DNA of 64,000 bases, from the NCBI GenBank assembly GCA_022925895.1, contig JAKSYS010000247.1, positions 1-64,000 on the forward strand, read 5' to 3'. Under the pieces are notes generated by a model, which searched no databases, was not told the origin of the DNA, and worked only from the letters and a program-made list of their open reading frames with translations. Below are positions 1 through 16,715 of the stretch, piece by piece; positions within the stretch are counted from its first letter, which is position 1, and every line of letters starts with the position of its first letter. Both the position numbers and the translations under genes were made by a program. This DNA comes from Fragilaria crotonensis (Eukaryota; Bacillariophyta; Fragilariophyceae; Fragilariales; Fragilariaceae).

Positions 1-548
1 AACTTTCACGGTCGTAAAGGTGTACTGTCTGTATGTATTCAATTTCTTTTGATACCTGCGTACTCTTCGATGTTTGTCATTCCCACGTGTGCAATTCTAC
101 ACAAAACTCAGCCACCTTTCAACCTACGCATTTCACGACACGTGGTCGAGCACGTGTCATCGAATGTATGTTATATACCTTCATGAGCATTAATAAAAGA
201 GAAGCGGCCAAATCAGATACAGTACAGAACAAAAAAGTTAACAATCTCATGGTTTCGCATGGAGTAGCATACCTCGTAAATAAACGTGTGTTCCTCTCTA
301 TATGTATTTGGATTGAGCGCATGCATCTGTGTTCATATGGATCGACGACGGATGGATGAACAAATAAGAGATACGTACCGCGCATAACTCTGAGTTCATT
401 CACTTGTGAGCAAGTGTCCGACTACGCTACAAACACTAAATGTCAAGTTGGAATTAGATTCTCTGCCCGTTTCCTTGCCAACACATCGGAATTCGCGTCT
501 CCGCGTGTTTCCTTTATAACTACGTTATAACATACTCCGTACTCCACA
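1..548. other. Gene-free left edge and FTR1 upstream region
   Basis: No open frame here resembles a known protein; the two overlapping frames of about 100 codons lie on opposite strands and have no coding character. The last 30 bases before the FTR1 start carry a CATACTCCGTACTCC stretch of the GTAC-rich kind seen in front of most genes in this window. Confidence 0.5.
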
Positions 549-1572
549 ATGAGCAGCAGCAATGACGAGGGTCTTTTCAGCATTGCCATTGCCACCATTT
601 TCGCGCGTGAAATGTTGGAGGGGAGCCTGATTGTTTTGAACTACAGGTCGTGCATCATCATGACGGCTGTGGACGACGAAACTAAGAAAGCGCAGCTTCG
701 TGCTGTGACAGTGGCGGCTCTCTTTGCTGCCTTTGTCGCAATCATAGTCATCATCGCAGCGGCCATCCCCCTGTGGTTGCTGTCCAGTGAGCTTGACCCA
801 CATGTTGAGGACATTATCGAAGGCTTTGCCAAGGTTGTTGGAGCTGTGGCTGTTCTTCAGCTATCCCTGAAGATACCCGTATGGCTGGGATTATACAAAA
901 AGATCCCGCTCCTTCCCTGGAGGGCACACGTTGTGAGGTGGTGTAATAGGTCATTCGAAGAGAAAAAGGAGCAAGACATTGGGCCGACGATCAGTGAAAT
1001 TCGCTTCAACGTTGCTTGGAACATTTGGAGAGAAGTTGCTGAATGTGGCGCCTTCCTGCTCCCCTTTTTCTTCAGGGAAGTCTCGCTGCAATACCAATAT
1101 CGGCATTGGTTGGTATCCTGATTTCCTCATTTCTTGCCGTTCTGATTTACATTGCGAACAACAGAATGAAGAGCAAGATCGGAATTACAGTGTTTATGTC
1201 AGGCTTGATGCTTCAACTTTCGGTAGGCCTCTTTACCCATGGATGCAACGAGTTTGAAAAAGTGTGGGGCATGACGCCAATCGTGTATGAGATTCCAGGC
1301 CAGTTTTGGAATGACCATGCATTCCCAATGACCATCCTGCGCCCATTCGGCTACTCTAACACCAGGACAGTATTACAAATATGCTGCTTCTGGATTTGGT
1401 TGGCATTTGGTCTTTTCTTCATTATGTGAAGTGGCGCAACACAAAGATTGCTCTAGCTCAACAGATCGACCGAGAACAGAGCGACATCGCACCAGCCGGG
1501 CCGACTCCGAAACATGTGACGATACGTGCGCATGATTTGTGCTTCAGGAATCGAGTTCGGGATTCGGCGTGA
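549..1572 (+). CDS. FTR1: FTR1-family high-affinity iron permease, broken by two -1 frameshifts
   Basis: This is a multi-pass iron(III) permease of the FTR1/EfeU family, which in algae and fungi works with a multicopper oxidase at the plasma membrane. The first frame starts with a membrane segment holding an R-E-M-L-E motif (residues about 20-24). After a loop and two more membrane segments it reaches a second R-E-V-A-E motif (about residue 161), so both RExxE iron-binding motifs are present. The reading then needs a -1 shift at about 1073 (TTC TTC then CAG, with the C read twice) to continue into the conserved A-A-I-P-I-S-A-L-V-G membrane segment. Spacing to the yeast protein agrees only if exactly one base is restored. 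A second, less certain -1 shift at about 1420 would bypass the TGA at 1427-1429 and add a charged tail ending at 1572. Without it the protein ends after F-F-I-M. The breaks are probably consensus errors, but a true pseudogene cannot be excluded. Confidence 0.85.
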
Positions 1573-1857
1573 AAGCAATGTCATTCAACCTATAGTATGT
1601 TCACTAACAAACAATATCTTGCATGTTGCCGCATTATCATTGAACATTTCGCCCTCCAGCTAGTTTATGTTTTACTGGTTTTGCGAACTGTCTGACTCAT
1701 TCGAACACGACTCTGGAAACTCATGAGTTGGAGAAGCAGGTGCTGAAAGCTCTGAATAAACATGCAGCAAGTGCGTGACATCGTCGTTCGAACTATGGTG
1801 AAAAAAGCATGTGAGTTGTGAACAAAAACACTTTCATGTGAGTCAGGTCATCGAAAC

Positions 1858-4446
1858 TTACTTTGTGAGAGGATACGAGCTGACGAAGGCAACAAAGGCT
1901 CTGCCTTCCTTATCATAGTGGATGTTAGTGGAACACGCACAGTTCCCTTTCGCAACCTCTTCAAACTTGTGGACTGGTTTTCCCGGTCGCATTGCAGCGT
2001 CAGGACTGGTTCCCGGGCCATTCAATGCATTCAAGCTGCTACCTTCAACTTCCATTTGTGTATACTTAGTAGTTCGCGTCCATGCTTCGTTAACGCTCAC
2101 GATCAGGAATGGATACTTGGCAAGCGTAATCACTCGAGCTTCGTGAACATTTGGAGCCAGAGCCATCTCTAAACTCCCTGGCACAACCTGCACCACGTTG
2201 TCAGAGCCGCAAGCACGTTGGAGTTGCTGCATGAATCCCATGGCGTCATACACAATCTCAATGCTGACGAGCTTATTCCGCTGCGAAAAGTTGCACCTTA
2301 GCATACCCGGCATCACACACTCAGAAAGCGCGCCAGACAAAACAGCGCCTTGCGTGCGGAAGACGAATGGACACATCAAGTTGTCTTCTGTTAAAAGCAT
2401 GTCGTCTTCGTTCACATGATAGTAAGCTCGGATTTGATGAGTGGTCTTTGATGATCTTGACGACGTCGTGACCATGTCAGGTGCAATCATATTAGAAACT
2501 CCAAGCGAGGTGGGTGCCGGATCAGCTCTAATGGCTGTTTGGCAGTTGTGAGTGGACGACGAGCTTACTGTCGTTGGGCCAGAGATTGGTTTCAGCTCCT
2601 GGGGCAACGTGGTCGTATTCGTGGTCGACGGAGTTCGGGTTTTCGATGTTCGCAGCGGTATTAGTGAGCTGCGGGGAGCAGTTGCCTTTTTCCCAATGCC
2701 AACGAAAGGTGGAAGAGGCACTGCAGGTGCGAGATTTAAACGACCGTTTCCGACGCGGCTGGGAGGTCCGGCAATCGGTCTGATGCTATGAGATATTCCG
2801 CCTTTCAAGGCAATATTCGGTGGCAATGCGGAGCGCTGCGTAGGCCGTCTCAAGCTAGAATCTGATGCTGTCGGATTGGTTGGCTGATTGCACTGAGAGT
2901 CTTCAATCTTTCTCCTCTTCGCCGGCGCTGGGTCTGAATCGAGAACGGATGGCTTCTCTTCCTCACCCGATGAAGAATCAGTGCAAGCTCGCTTTCCATT
3001 TGCCCCGTTAGCTGCGCCGTTCGACTCCTCCGGTGAATCACTGGGACTTCCCTCAGAATCCCCGAGCATGGGGTCGGGAAGCGCAGGGGCGTCATAGTCG
3101 TGAAAGTCGTTCGACGATCCCTGCTGTAAGTTGCGACGACCTTCATCGCTACTGCCACTAGAAGAACTAACTTGCTTCGGCCCACCAGTCGTAAACGTAC
3201 CATCAGATTTGTTCTTCTTCAGTGTGGCGGCCAAGACTCGTTGTCTCTCCTCTTCGCCACCGGAACCATTTGATGACCCAGAACTTGAAGACAAGCTTGA
3301 AACCCCGTTTTGCTGTTGTGAGCTGTCTTCGCCTATACTACTTGGGAAGTGGGACAGTCTCGGTCTCGCGCCCTCGCGGCTGAGGACCTCCTCCCGTTTC
3401 AATTGCATCCAACGCGAACTACGAGACCCCACGCCCTCAACCATGACAGATAAACTTGCAGCATCCGCAATCACTGCATCGATTCCGCGAGAAATGCGAC
3501 ATTCTTGCTCAACTTCTGCTCGCCGGAAACATCGATACGGAGTGACGGGCTGCCTCAGCCAAAAGTCATCTTCGATGATTGTGGACCACTTCCTTGGATC
3601 ACTCTCGAAATTAGAATGATACTGGAGAAAGCTTCTAACGACATCCCGTCGGACACCTTGCACTTCTGACAAGAGTTGGATCGCAACGCGCCTCTTTCTA
3701 ACTTCTTCCGTCCTTTCGGCATGTAGTCCTTCTACCAACTCCTTTAGTTTTTGGACGTACGCCTTCTTTCGGAGCCGAGTCGAACGTGCATGCTCTCTGT
3801 TTCGGTCTCGATTTTGCCTTGCCTTTTCCTGTGGCGTCAATTCGGCTTTTTGGTCCTTGCTTTTGTCGACATGTTGCGAAGCGTTATTATTATTCGGCAT
3901 TCTTCTGAGGCGCAGCTGCTGTCGAGGCGGCAGCAATTTTGACATTCGTCATCGAGCTTGAGAGAGGAGGAATAGGTTGCGTGGAACTCCTGTTAGTGTG
4001 CTTGGAACCGGAACTTGAAAAGCAAACCCTTGGCTCATCATTTGTTGCACCGTTGCAGTGTTTGGCGCCAGCTGCTGGTGTTGTGGTAAATTGGGCAGTA
4101 CTTGTTGCAAGTAATGCGGTTGTTGCTGTTGTAAATGATGGCTGGGCTGTGCCATCACGTACCCGTTTTGATTATCCATCATGGTTGGCATATTTGAAAC
4201 CATGCCACCGCCACCCTGGACAGCATGCTGAGATGGATACATCGAAGACATCCCGATGAGGGCTTCGGGGTTGTTAAGCATGGTGATACCGGGAAACAGT
4301 GGCGCAGCCGAAGCCGCTGAGGCAAGCGTTGGATTGCCAAGAAACCCCAATAGATGTGGCGCAACCTGGGGATTAGCTTGCGCTTGAGCAGAATTAGGCT
4401 GCTGCTGAGTTGGTGTTGTTCGAGGCTGGGTTTGGTCCTGTGACAT
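1858..4446 (-). CDS. bZIP-PAS transcription factor with an interrupting stop
   Basis: This is a nuclear DNA-binding regulator. The start chosen is the ATG at 4446, which opens a glutamine- and asparagine-rich N terminus of about 165 residues. An in-frame TGA at 3949-3951 splits the gene, and the second frame begins at 3945. The basic region follows soon after, with N-R-x-x-A-R-x-T-R-x-R-K-K as in diatom bZIPs, and then a short leucine zipper. A long serine-rich linker leads to a C-terminal PAS-like domain (F-L-I-V-S-V-N-E-A-W near the end). Restoring one C near 3975 and removing one A from the run at 3937-3940 gives an uninterrupted frame across the gap. That frame reads P-I-P-P-L-S-S-S-M-T-N-V-K and runs straight into the conserved L-L-P-P-R-Q-Q-L segment. 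I therefore read it as one gene of about 862 residues carrying two compensating indels. Family membership is secure; the target genes are unknown. Confidence 0.82.
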
Positions 4447-6480
4447 TTTTCTGAGCGAAAACGTGTGAGTTAGAGATGCTGGCTGAGTACAGTGTACAGT
4501 CGTGACGAGAACTGGCACATGCTTGCGATGTTACATTCAAAGTGCGTAAAGGTTCCCAATTCGCGGTCGGACAAATAAGTTACTTAGGAGCATAAAACGT
4601 TCAAGTGCGTACGGTTCTCACGTGACGAAAAAACAAGGCCGGCTGGCGACTAGACTTCACCTGCGGTGGATGCATCGCAACACGTTCCACCATGGCTCTC
4701 ACCAACGTTCGTCAATCGTTAAAACCGCAATCGAACAGCTTGAGGAGTCTGCTTCTCCAACTAGAAATCACCGTGCAATTGTCAAAGTGATGATTGCAGG
4801 AGAAGGTATGAACAAGCAACGCGATACCAGACATGCCGACAGACACGTTCCCAATCAAATCAAGTTCAGTCACTTCCCAGTCTCAACATAGGATACAAAT
4901 ATGGATGATCGATCGCAATCAGAGATCCATGAACTATTCGCCCTGTGTCTTTCACACGTGGATTCCAGGTCTTTAACCCTACGGGAATGCGATCAATGGC
5001 ACACGTAATAACAAAGGCTCACCTTCGACTGTTCCGTTTCTGTTTTGTTCAAGAGTAGAACCACTTGATGCTTTGATTCTTCTTAACTAATTTCGAGGTT
5101 TGACAAAGAGATTGCCTTCGACACCGCTTCTTATTGTGTTTGTGATCGACCGAATGCAAGTGATTGGCATTGATTTGTGTTGTTCGTTTTGTGTGGCGTC
5201 CTTGAATTTATGTTGTCGTGTGTTATGTTTGGGTGAAGAACCGAACCAATACGTACATCTACTGCCCCCACAATCGTACGTCCAACCAATCAAAACTATG
5301 TGCCTTGCAAACGAACGTGACTCTGGCCAATGAGAGATTCTTATTCAATGATGTCATGCGCTGGGATTCTTACATACAGCATCAGGCCTCTCAGCCCCGC
5401 GGAGGCGTTCTCTTCGTTATTTAGTGAAAAATATAGCCTGACTATCCTCGTGTTTCATTTTACCAGCTGGTTTTGTGATCGGTTTTGTCTATGATGCAGA
5501 CAATGTCTTCCTCTTAAACATAAAATAACCTCCAGGCTATCATGGCGCCACCTGGCGTTGCACCTGCTCACTCTGACCTACTGTCTCATTTTTATACGGA
5601 GGACATGACTTTTCCTACGAACGGGAGTGCCAATCCGAAAATGCAACGTGTACTAACATACTCCGAGAACATGGAATGCATATAGCCATATAACATATTA
5701 TAATGCATCACATCGCCACTATATTTTTTGAGTTCGCCCATGGATGAAAAATGCAGCGCTTTGGAGAGCAATGAGGAATCATAAAAACAAAGGAGGACAG
5801 AAAGATCATCTAACTAGACCTAGAACCGAAGTCTTGCAGAGTAGAGCCTCCGATCCAATGCACTGGTTTCTTTGGGTCTCAACATGACGCTGTTTTGGTA
5901 AAGCACGAGCGAAGGGCTAGCTATGCTGTACCAGCCTCGTTGCTTCAGCCTCATAACGATGCTGCGACTTCATTTTCATGAGTTGACGAGAGGTCGGTTT
6001 GGTTAATCAGCATCATCTGTGAGTCCTTCCCCACATTAGGCCGGCATTGCATGAGTCACCTGGTCTTGTGCAACCAGCAGAAGGAGGTTTGATGTAATAC
6101 GTGAGTATGTTCTCATCGATGTAATATTTGAGGGCGTTTTCATTTAACGATTGACCTCCATTAGTCCGAATCGTCGTGCTTCCCATATTGTGGTATCAGG
6201 TACTGGAGTACTGGAGTATCGCTTTAGGTATTGATGGGTAGAACATCCATCTATACTCTGTACATGCTGTCCCTCAAAAGATGTATTCAACTCTCTACAG
6301 AGAACATGCAGAGGAGAGGAGAGAAGTTACTACGGTACTTGTAGTCGCCAGGGTCTACTCGTACTGTATCCCTCCGACCTATAGCAAAGTACTGGGCTAT
6401 AACAGAGGCCGAATCAGTACATGTACATATGCCGGAGCTAGTAGCTACCTGCTATATTTTGTAACACTCTACTAGAGTCT

Positions 6481-6516
<36 letters not shown>

Positions 6517-6634
6517 CTGGAACAAAAAACGGTTATTTCAGTGAGGCCGGAACCCGGAGTTCACATTGCATACGACATCTGGCTGCTGGCTGATGGCTAA
6601 CCGGCTGGATGACGCGAGAGAAGAGTGATGAGAG
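4447..6634. other. 2.2 kb spacer without a convincing gene
   Basis: Short frames occur on both strands (for example 4622-4891 and 5100-5333), but none has a recognisable domain, convincing composition or conserved neighbour. The stretch 6190-6480 is dense in GTAC words (GGTACTGGAGTACTGGAGTATC and relatives), and 6481-6515 is a heptamer tandem repeat. It holds the divergent upstream regions of the bZIP gene and the MYND-type gene. Confidence 0.5.
6481..6515. repeat. Heptanucleotide tandem repeat (AGTAGGC)5
   Basis: Five consecutive copies of the 7-base unit AGTAGGC, the last with one change to CGGTAGGC at its right edge. It lies about 120 bases upstream of the MYND-type gene start. Confidence 0.85.
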
Positions 6635-8510
6635 ATGCGAGATGCGAAATGGTTGTCACTCAACCGGGTGAATCGCTGCCAACACGATGTTGGGTACGTC
6701 CACCTTGATGACGGGATGACAACTTTTACATACATTCACATACCTTGTCGAATAGATCAAGAACTGCAAGAGCGCTGCGTAACTGGAGAATGCGAAGACG
6801 AGCCAGAAGCAACGGCGACTGCTGAGTGGTTTGGGAGACAGGCGCGAGTCAAACTTACCCTTTTAGTCCGACCATCTGCCGGGTCAGTTCCTGGCCTATT
6901 CGCCTACTCGGGCAGCGACGAATCGCCAAACGTCCGGGCCACAAGGCTTGCCATGGCTTGCGGTCATCTGTCGCTTCGATTCCGCGGCGATGTCCTCCTC
7001 TTCCGTCATTTCCAGACTTCCCTATCGCTTTCGGATATATACGGTGCGGCATGTGTCAGTCCTGATTTAAGGGAGTCCGTTCATCGACAATTAGGCAGTT
7101 CCACACCCATACCACCTTGGATAATACGGGCGACGCAGCAAAACTATCACGATTTCTCTGCACTTAAAGAATTTGCAGTGGCCATGAGTGCTTCAAACTC
7201 TGGTCAAAATGGTTCAGACGTGGACGACAGTGATTCGGATGAGGACGTTACATGCAGCCTCGAAGATATCGATAAGTCGGATCAAGGCGTGCCTCGTCAG
7301 TTTGTCGCAAAGACACCTCTCTGTCTAGAATGCCGACGACCGTGCAGTGTCATGTGTCCAGATTGCCAAGGTTGCTACTTCTGTGCGCCTCCCCGAACCT
7401 GCAGAATCACTTGTTGGTCCCACGATTGCGTCTGTGCGACGTGGAAAGTTTACACTGAGCGAAGGTCTAGGCTTAAGGAATTCCCCTTCGACACTTGGCA
7501 TTTGCAACTTTTGACCAGGGAAAATGAACTCTCAGAAGAGCCCTGTCGGCGATTTCTAGAGGAACACTTGGGTCTAACATACAGTAAATCAAGCTGGTGG
7601 CGAACTGAAACTGACGGTTGGGCAGGAGGCCAGAGCGAGAGTGCGAAAATGGTGGATCCATCCATCCGGCAGTCATACAATGACGGCTTTGCTCCTGCAT
7701 TGGACATTCCTCCGGAAAGGCGCCCCACTGTCTACGAAAGCGCTGGATTTCCAATCAACGAGGTCGGCTTCATGCAGCTTTCATCTTGGAAAGACTACTT
7801 CCAACTGCGAACCATCCCGCTCACAAGCCCTGTTGCAATTTTACTTACTTTTCCTCTCACGGTGTATCATGCAATTGCTACCTTTGGACACGTACCAGTA
7901 ACTGTTGCGCGGATGCTAAAGCGTCCAATGCGCCTTCACCTTGTTGGTGTCGAAAAGGAACTGAATTTTCTGGACATCTTTCAGGAGGTGGGATACCTGC
8001 TGCCAGAGGATTTTGAGGTGAGTTGGTGTGACATGGTCGCTCCCATCGCATCCATCTCGACTAAATCCATTACCGTTCCAGCTTGAGATGGTCTTCGTGG
8101 TCCGAAGAGACATGCTGCCGCCCAAGGCGCAGACAAGCCTGAAATGGACACGATTGACGAACAATCTAACAGTTAGTGTCGTAAGCGGCACATATGGTGG
8201 TGATGATTTGGATCCAAACTTCGATTGCGGCACTGGTGCACCCGACATGATTGTGGGTCTGAATGCTGGGCTCTTCGCATATGCATCGTGGAGGAGCGTT
8301 ATCGAGTACCTATACGGCCACAAGGGAGTTGTCGGAGTCTTCACTGACTACAACGAACACTCTGGAATATATTGCGCCGCGGTGGGCGGAGCATCCGACT
8401 TGTATGTCAATCCCTTTCGACAGCCTCGGGCCATGCCGGTTTACAGCATGAATCTACCCCAATTCAGCAACGGTTTCATCTATTTATACAATAAACAGGA
8501 GCTGGAGTAG
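6635..8510 (+). CDS. MYND-like zinc finger protein with MSS51-type C-terminal domain
   Basis: Two exons: 6635-8017 and 8082-8510, joined across a 64-base GT-AG intron (GTGAGT donor, TTCCAG acceptor) to read E-D-F-E then L-E-M-V-F. The middle of the protein holds a cysteine-rich MYND-like finger (C-L-E-C, then C-P-D-C, C-Y-F-C and a closing H-D-C-V-C, about residues 230-270). An acidic DSDSDEDV linker precedes it. The C-terminal 200 residues match the MSS51 C-terminal type: H-L-V-G-V-E-K-E-L-N-F-L-D, then P-D-M-I-V-G-L-N-A-G-L and F-T-D-Y-N-E. In yeast MSS51 helps translate and assemble mitochondrial Cox1, while animal relatives (ZMYND15/17) differ in role, so function here is open. The start is uncertain because the first 100 residues have no recognisable domain and an upstream exon is possible. 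Confidence 0.75.
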
Positions 8511-13081
<4,571 letters not shown>

Positions 13082-13102
13082 TACACTATTAAGTTGCATA
13101 CC

Positions 13103-16100
13103 TTAACTTCTGCGTCCAGATTCGCTGCTGTTCGCATTTTCACCGTCTTCGCCAGATGGCGGGGGTGCAGGTTGGCCCAGAGTTCGATTTTCGGATATGC
13201 GCGCATGGTATCGTTGCAACCACAGATATTGAGCCTCTTCAGCACGCCTTTGTTGCTCCTCCGGGTTGTCCCCCCCGAGGGAAGAAAGTTGTCCATGCGA
13301 CGGGCCAACTGGTGGCAGTGATTGCTCGTAAGCGCCAAGAATACTGGCAGTCGCGCTCATATCGGGATCAAGAGTCGAACGGCTCAGCATTCTTCGTAAC
13401 TCTGTCGAAAGACCCATGTCGGTGTAGTGCAATACGCTTTGTGCGGATTGATTTGGTCCTATCTGAGACAGCATGCCTTGCCTTGGAACGGTTGAAACGC
13501 CTCCAAAGGAATCATGCAAGGAAAAGGGAGGCGGGGTAATCTGACGGTTTCTTGGAGGAGGAGCCAGCGGCGGAATTCGAAGTGGGGATGGAAGACTTCT
13601 TTCATTAATCGCCAATGGAAAATTCTGCTCAACACTGGAGACAACTGGAGATGCGGCACCCCCACCACCGCTATCTGCACCAGACGGCTGCGGCGAGTGC
13701 CCCCCGATGTAGGATTCGCGAAGCGCCACCATAAGAGGGGATTCCGTCTGGTTTCGTTGTTGCATTCTCGCCAAAGTCTCAAGCTGACGAACCGCTGCTT
13801 CCAAATGCTGCTGTTGCTCTACGGCGAGCGCTCTTGATTCGACCTCCTTAAAGTGTTCAACTCTGTCTAATAGGGTCTGCCCAGATTTCGTCGACGTCCA
13901 GTTCGGATGGCAGGCCTTGAAGCTAAAGAAACTCTTTTCCATCTTGCCATGATAGGCCTTAGGCTTGGGATGCAATCTTGTCGCAGCTTCCACATTCTGG
14001 AGCTCAGCTACCGACGCTGCAACATTTCCTCGAGTATCACCCATCGTCTTTCCCTCGAAGCTATCGTCGCCGAACGTATCAAAATCAAATGTAGAATATC
14101 CGCAAAGGTCACCAGCGCCGGGTACCTCTGCCTTGATCGTCATGACGAATTCGCAAACGTCCTCCGCACAGCGAGGCAACGAGTAGCAGAGGATCAAGGG
14201 AGCCAACACCAACGCAATCAGTTCGTGGACAAAAATTGTGGTCTTGTTGGTGAACATCGATTTCACAATCGACATCGTTTTCATATCGTATCCCTTTCGT
14301 TTCCAAGTGTCAGGATAATGATGAGTATGAGTCGCCATGAGGGTAAGCGCCTGGTCCATCTCTTCGTTGAGGTTCCAAATGTAGCGTGTATGCGTCTCTG
14401 GATCTGGGAGCATCGATTTTCCAGCGGAATAGCACATTGTCGCTATGCCAACGAACCAAAGTAGGTTGAAGTTTCCAATCTTTACGTGCAGGAGAATGGC
14501 ATCGTTCACAGCAGCAAGTCCAAACAATAAAGCAGCGAATGCTCCTCCGACGAATGCGAGGATGCGACCGACCGTTGTAGTGACTTCACTCTGCCTGAAG
14601 AGTTTCAAATACTCTTCCGTCGCTTCATAAGAAGGGCCCAGTCGTCGTTCAAAAAAGTGGGGAAGCTCATTGAATTCACGAAAAGTCCACCTGGCAGCCA
14701 ACGACCACTCCTTGGGCCCAAGATATTGCTTTCTTGACTTCCAATCGTATCCATTCTGCATAATGAAATGCAAGACCATGAAGAAAGCAAGAAACGGAAG
14801 GAAGACGGCATGAGCCAAGCCACATATTAGGAAACGTCGCCTGAGCGACTTCGGATCCAGATAGAATCCAGGGCGAATCTGGAATTTGTGATTGTACATA
14901 TAGTTCAAAACGCAAAAGTAGATGGCCCATTCGAGCGATTTGCAGTAAATGACTTGCGGTACGAACGGAACGTGCAAGTCTAGTAGACCGCGATTAAAGA
15001 AGGCAACCATGAAGTTGTCCTTTCGGAGGATACGTTGAGAAATGACAAGTGCATCCAGGATTCCTTGACCGTGAATGGTGATTTGGTAGTCTCCCTTTTC
15101 CTGGAGTTCAATCAGTTTTGAAACCACGTCACGATCCCAATCCACCGCTCCACCTTCCAAGCGCTGTTCGCTAATACCCAACCTGTCTTCAAAGAATTGC
15201 TTCGTTTTAAAAGCGTCTTGGACTGTTCGCCAGAAGGACCATATAGAGAACATTCCATATGCGGTAAAGAGGATGCAGTAGAGGATGACGATGCAATTCC
15301 ACAAGGAAAAGTGTGAAAATGGCTGTGTTCGACGAGGCAAGCGTATCCCAGTGAGTACACGTTTTGACCAGATAGCGACAAAGAAGAAGTATCGATCTCA
15401 CCTTCTGAATCAAGTAGTCGCCAAACTTGGCTTTGCAAGATTGTTCGTCTGTGCACTTGATAAGTTCTTGCCAGTCCACGAACGCAAATAGAATGACGGA
15501 CAGCCAGAGCGTGACAAACAAGGAAACCAGATCAGCAATACCCTTCCCCAGAATGGGCGTCATACCGCGTTGATAATAGTAGTTATAAAGCGACTGGCGT
15601 GTAATATCGTCAGACTTTGGATGAGCGCGCTACAAATACAAGCGCTTGCAATCTTCATTTTTGACACAACTTACCGAAAAGAACACATCAAGGTTGCTAA
15701 CCGCACCCCAAGTGTCTTCCTGAGCCTTGGGGAGTCGAAAATTTTCCAAGAAAACAAAGCCACCCCTTTGAGGGGCCGCGTGGGGAAATTCTTGGTAGCC
15801 GTCTCCAGATTCGAATCCTTGCAACAAGGGTTCGTCGTGAAACAAGCCAAAATCAGACAAATTCGGTGACTCGTTAACAACAGGTTTATACTGAAAGGAG
15901 ATAGCAGCTCTCTCAGCAGCGGAAAGAATCGAATGCACTGTTTGTTGGAGAAAACTTGTCGACTGAGTTTGATTCAAATGTTGTTGAATCTCCCTTGATT
16001 GCTGATGGTGAAGTTCTTCAGAACAATTTTCTGTGAGCTACGGTCTTCAAGCATCATTTCTTTCTCCGATTCTAAAACTTACCGTCCCATACTCCATGAT

Positions 16101-16131
16101 CTTCATCCACAGGGATCAAACTATTATCCAT
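13103..16131 (-). CDS. ATG9: Autophagy protein ATG9
   Basis: This is the multi-spanning lipid scramblase of autophagosome formation, cycling on Golgi-derived vesicles. Four exons were assembled: 16083-16131, 15675-16030, 15402-15629 and 13103-15322, with GT-AG introns and consistent phases, giving about 950 residues. Exon 3 carries the family signature Y-Y-Y-Q-R-G-M-T-P-I followed by a membrane segment ending F-V-D-W. Exon 4 carries the core F-F-N-R-G-L-L-D-L and S-L-E-W-A-I-Y-F segments, several hydrophobic spans, and F-R-E-F-N-E-L-P-H-F. It continues with K-S-M-F-T-N-K-T-T-I-F-V-H-E-L and a final H-P-N-W near the end of the core. The last 250 residues are low-complexity and rich in serine, glutamine and proline, probably a regulatory tail. 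Its stop lies only 21 bases from the stop of the convergent beta-galactosidase gene, so the two 3' UTRs must overlap. Confidence 0.92.
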
Positions 16132-16715
16132 TTCTAATCTTTCTGGAAATACTCGTGTTCACAGAGCGCAAACCCCCTCCTTCAATGTTAACTTAGAGTT
16201 GTAATGACACGTTTGACAGATTTCTCATCCTTCTTTATTCTCGCGTTCAAGAATTTGATGGAAGGATGGGAGGGCGACGCGCGTCGTGACAACGATACAG
16301 GAGTAGCGATATTTCATACAGTACAGTCGTGTGGTTTATGAATCGACGTAGTATCAGGTACGATAGTAGCAGTACGCCAGGACTGCACGTCAATCGGGTA
16401 CAGTACATTTTTTCATACAATTTTGTCACCATGCTCAAAGTACTAAGCTGACCAGTACAATTGTAATGGAGTACTGTACTGCTACCAGGCACTCAACGGG
16501 ATACTGAAATACCGCCAAGCGATTCTAATACTGGAATCGTGTTGAGTACTGGAGTACTAACCTACTGTCTAGAGTAGTAGGCCGTTCGGCGACAAATCCT
16601 GAAACTTGCCTCCAGCCTGACTTCCTTATCACTGCTCAATCAAAACCAACAACGACACATATCCCCATGGAACGACATCCTGTGCTATCAGAATCGCGGG
16701 AAGCCTACCTCTGCA
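16132..16715. other. Divergent promoter region between ATG9 and the next gene
   Basis: No gene. GTAC words cluster at 16350-16570, including GAGTACTGTACTGC and TTGAGTACTGGAGTACTAACC. This spacer serves ATG9 on the minus strand and the hypothetical protein on the plus strand. Confidence 0.5.

Noticed and set aside
1021-1080. Short intron ending at CCCTTTTTCTTCAG in FTR1
   Set aside because: The pyrimidine tract encodes F-L-L-P-F-F-F, which fits the family spacing between the second RExxE and the next span; splicing it out would delete conserved residues.
1858-4446. In-frame TGA in the bZIP gene as a selenocysteine codon
   Set aside because: Correcting two one-base indels gives a cleaner, conserved frame across the gap; no selenocysteine element was seen after the gene and bZIP proteins have no selenocysteine role.
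4622-4891. A plus-strand frame in the spacer left of the MYND gene
   Set aside because: Short, no recognisable domain, and histidine- and arginine-rich in a way typical of random frames here.
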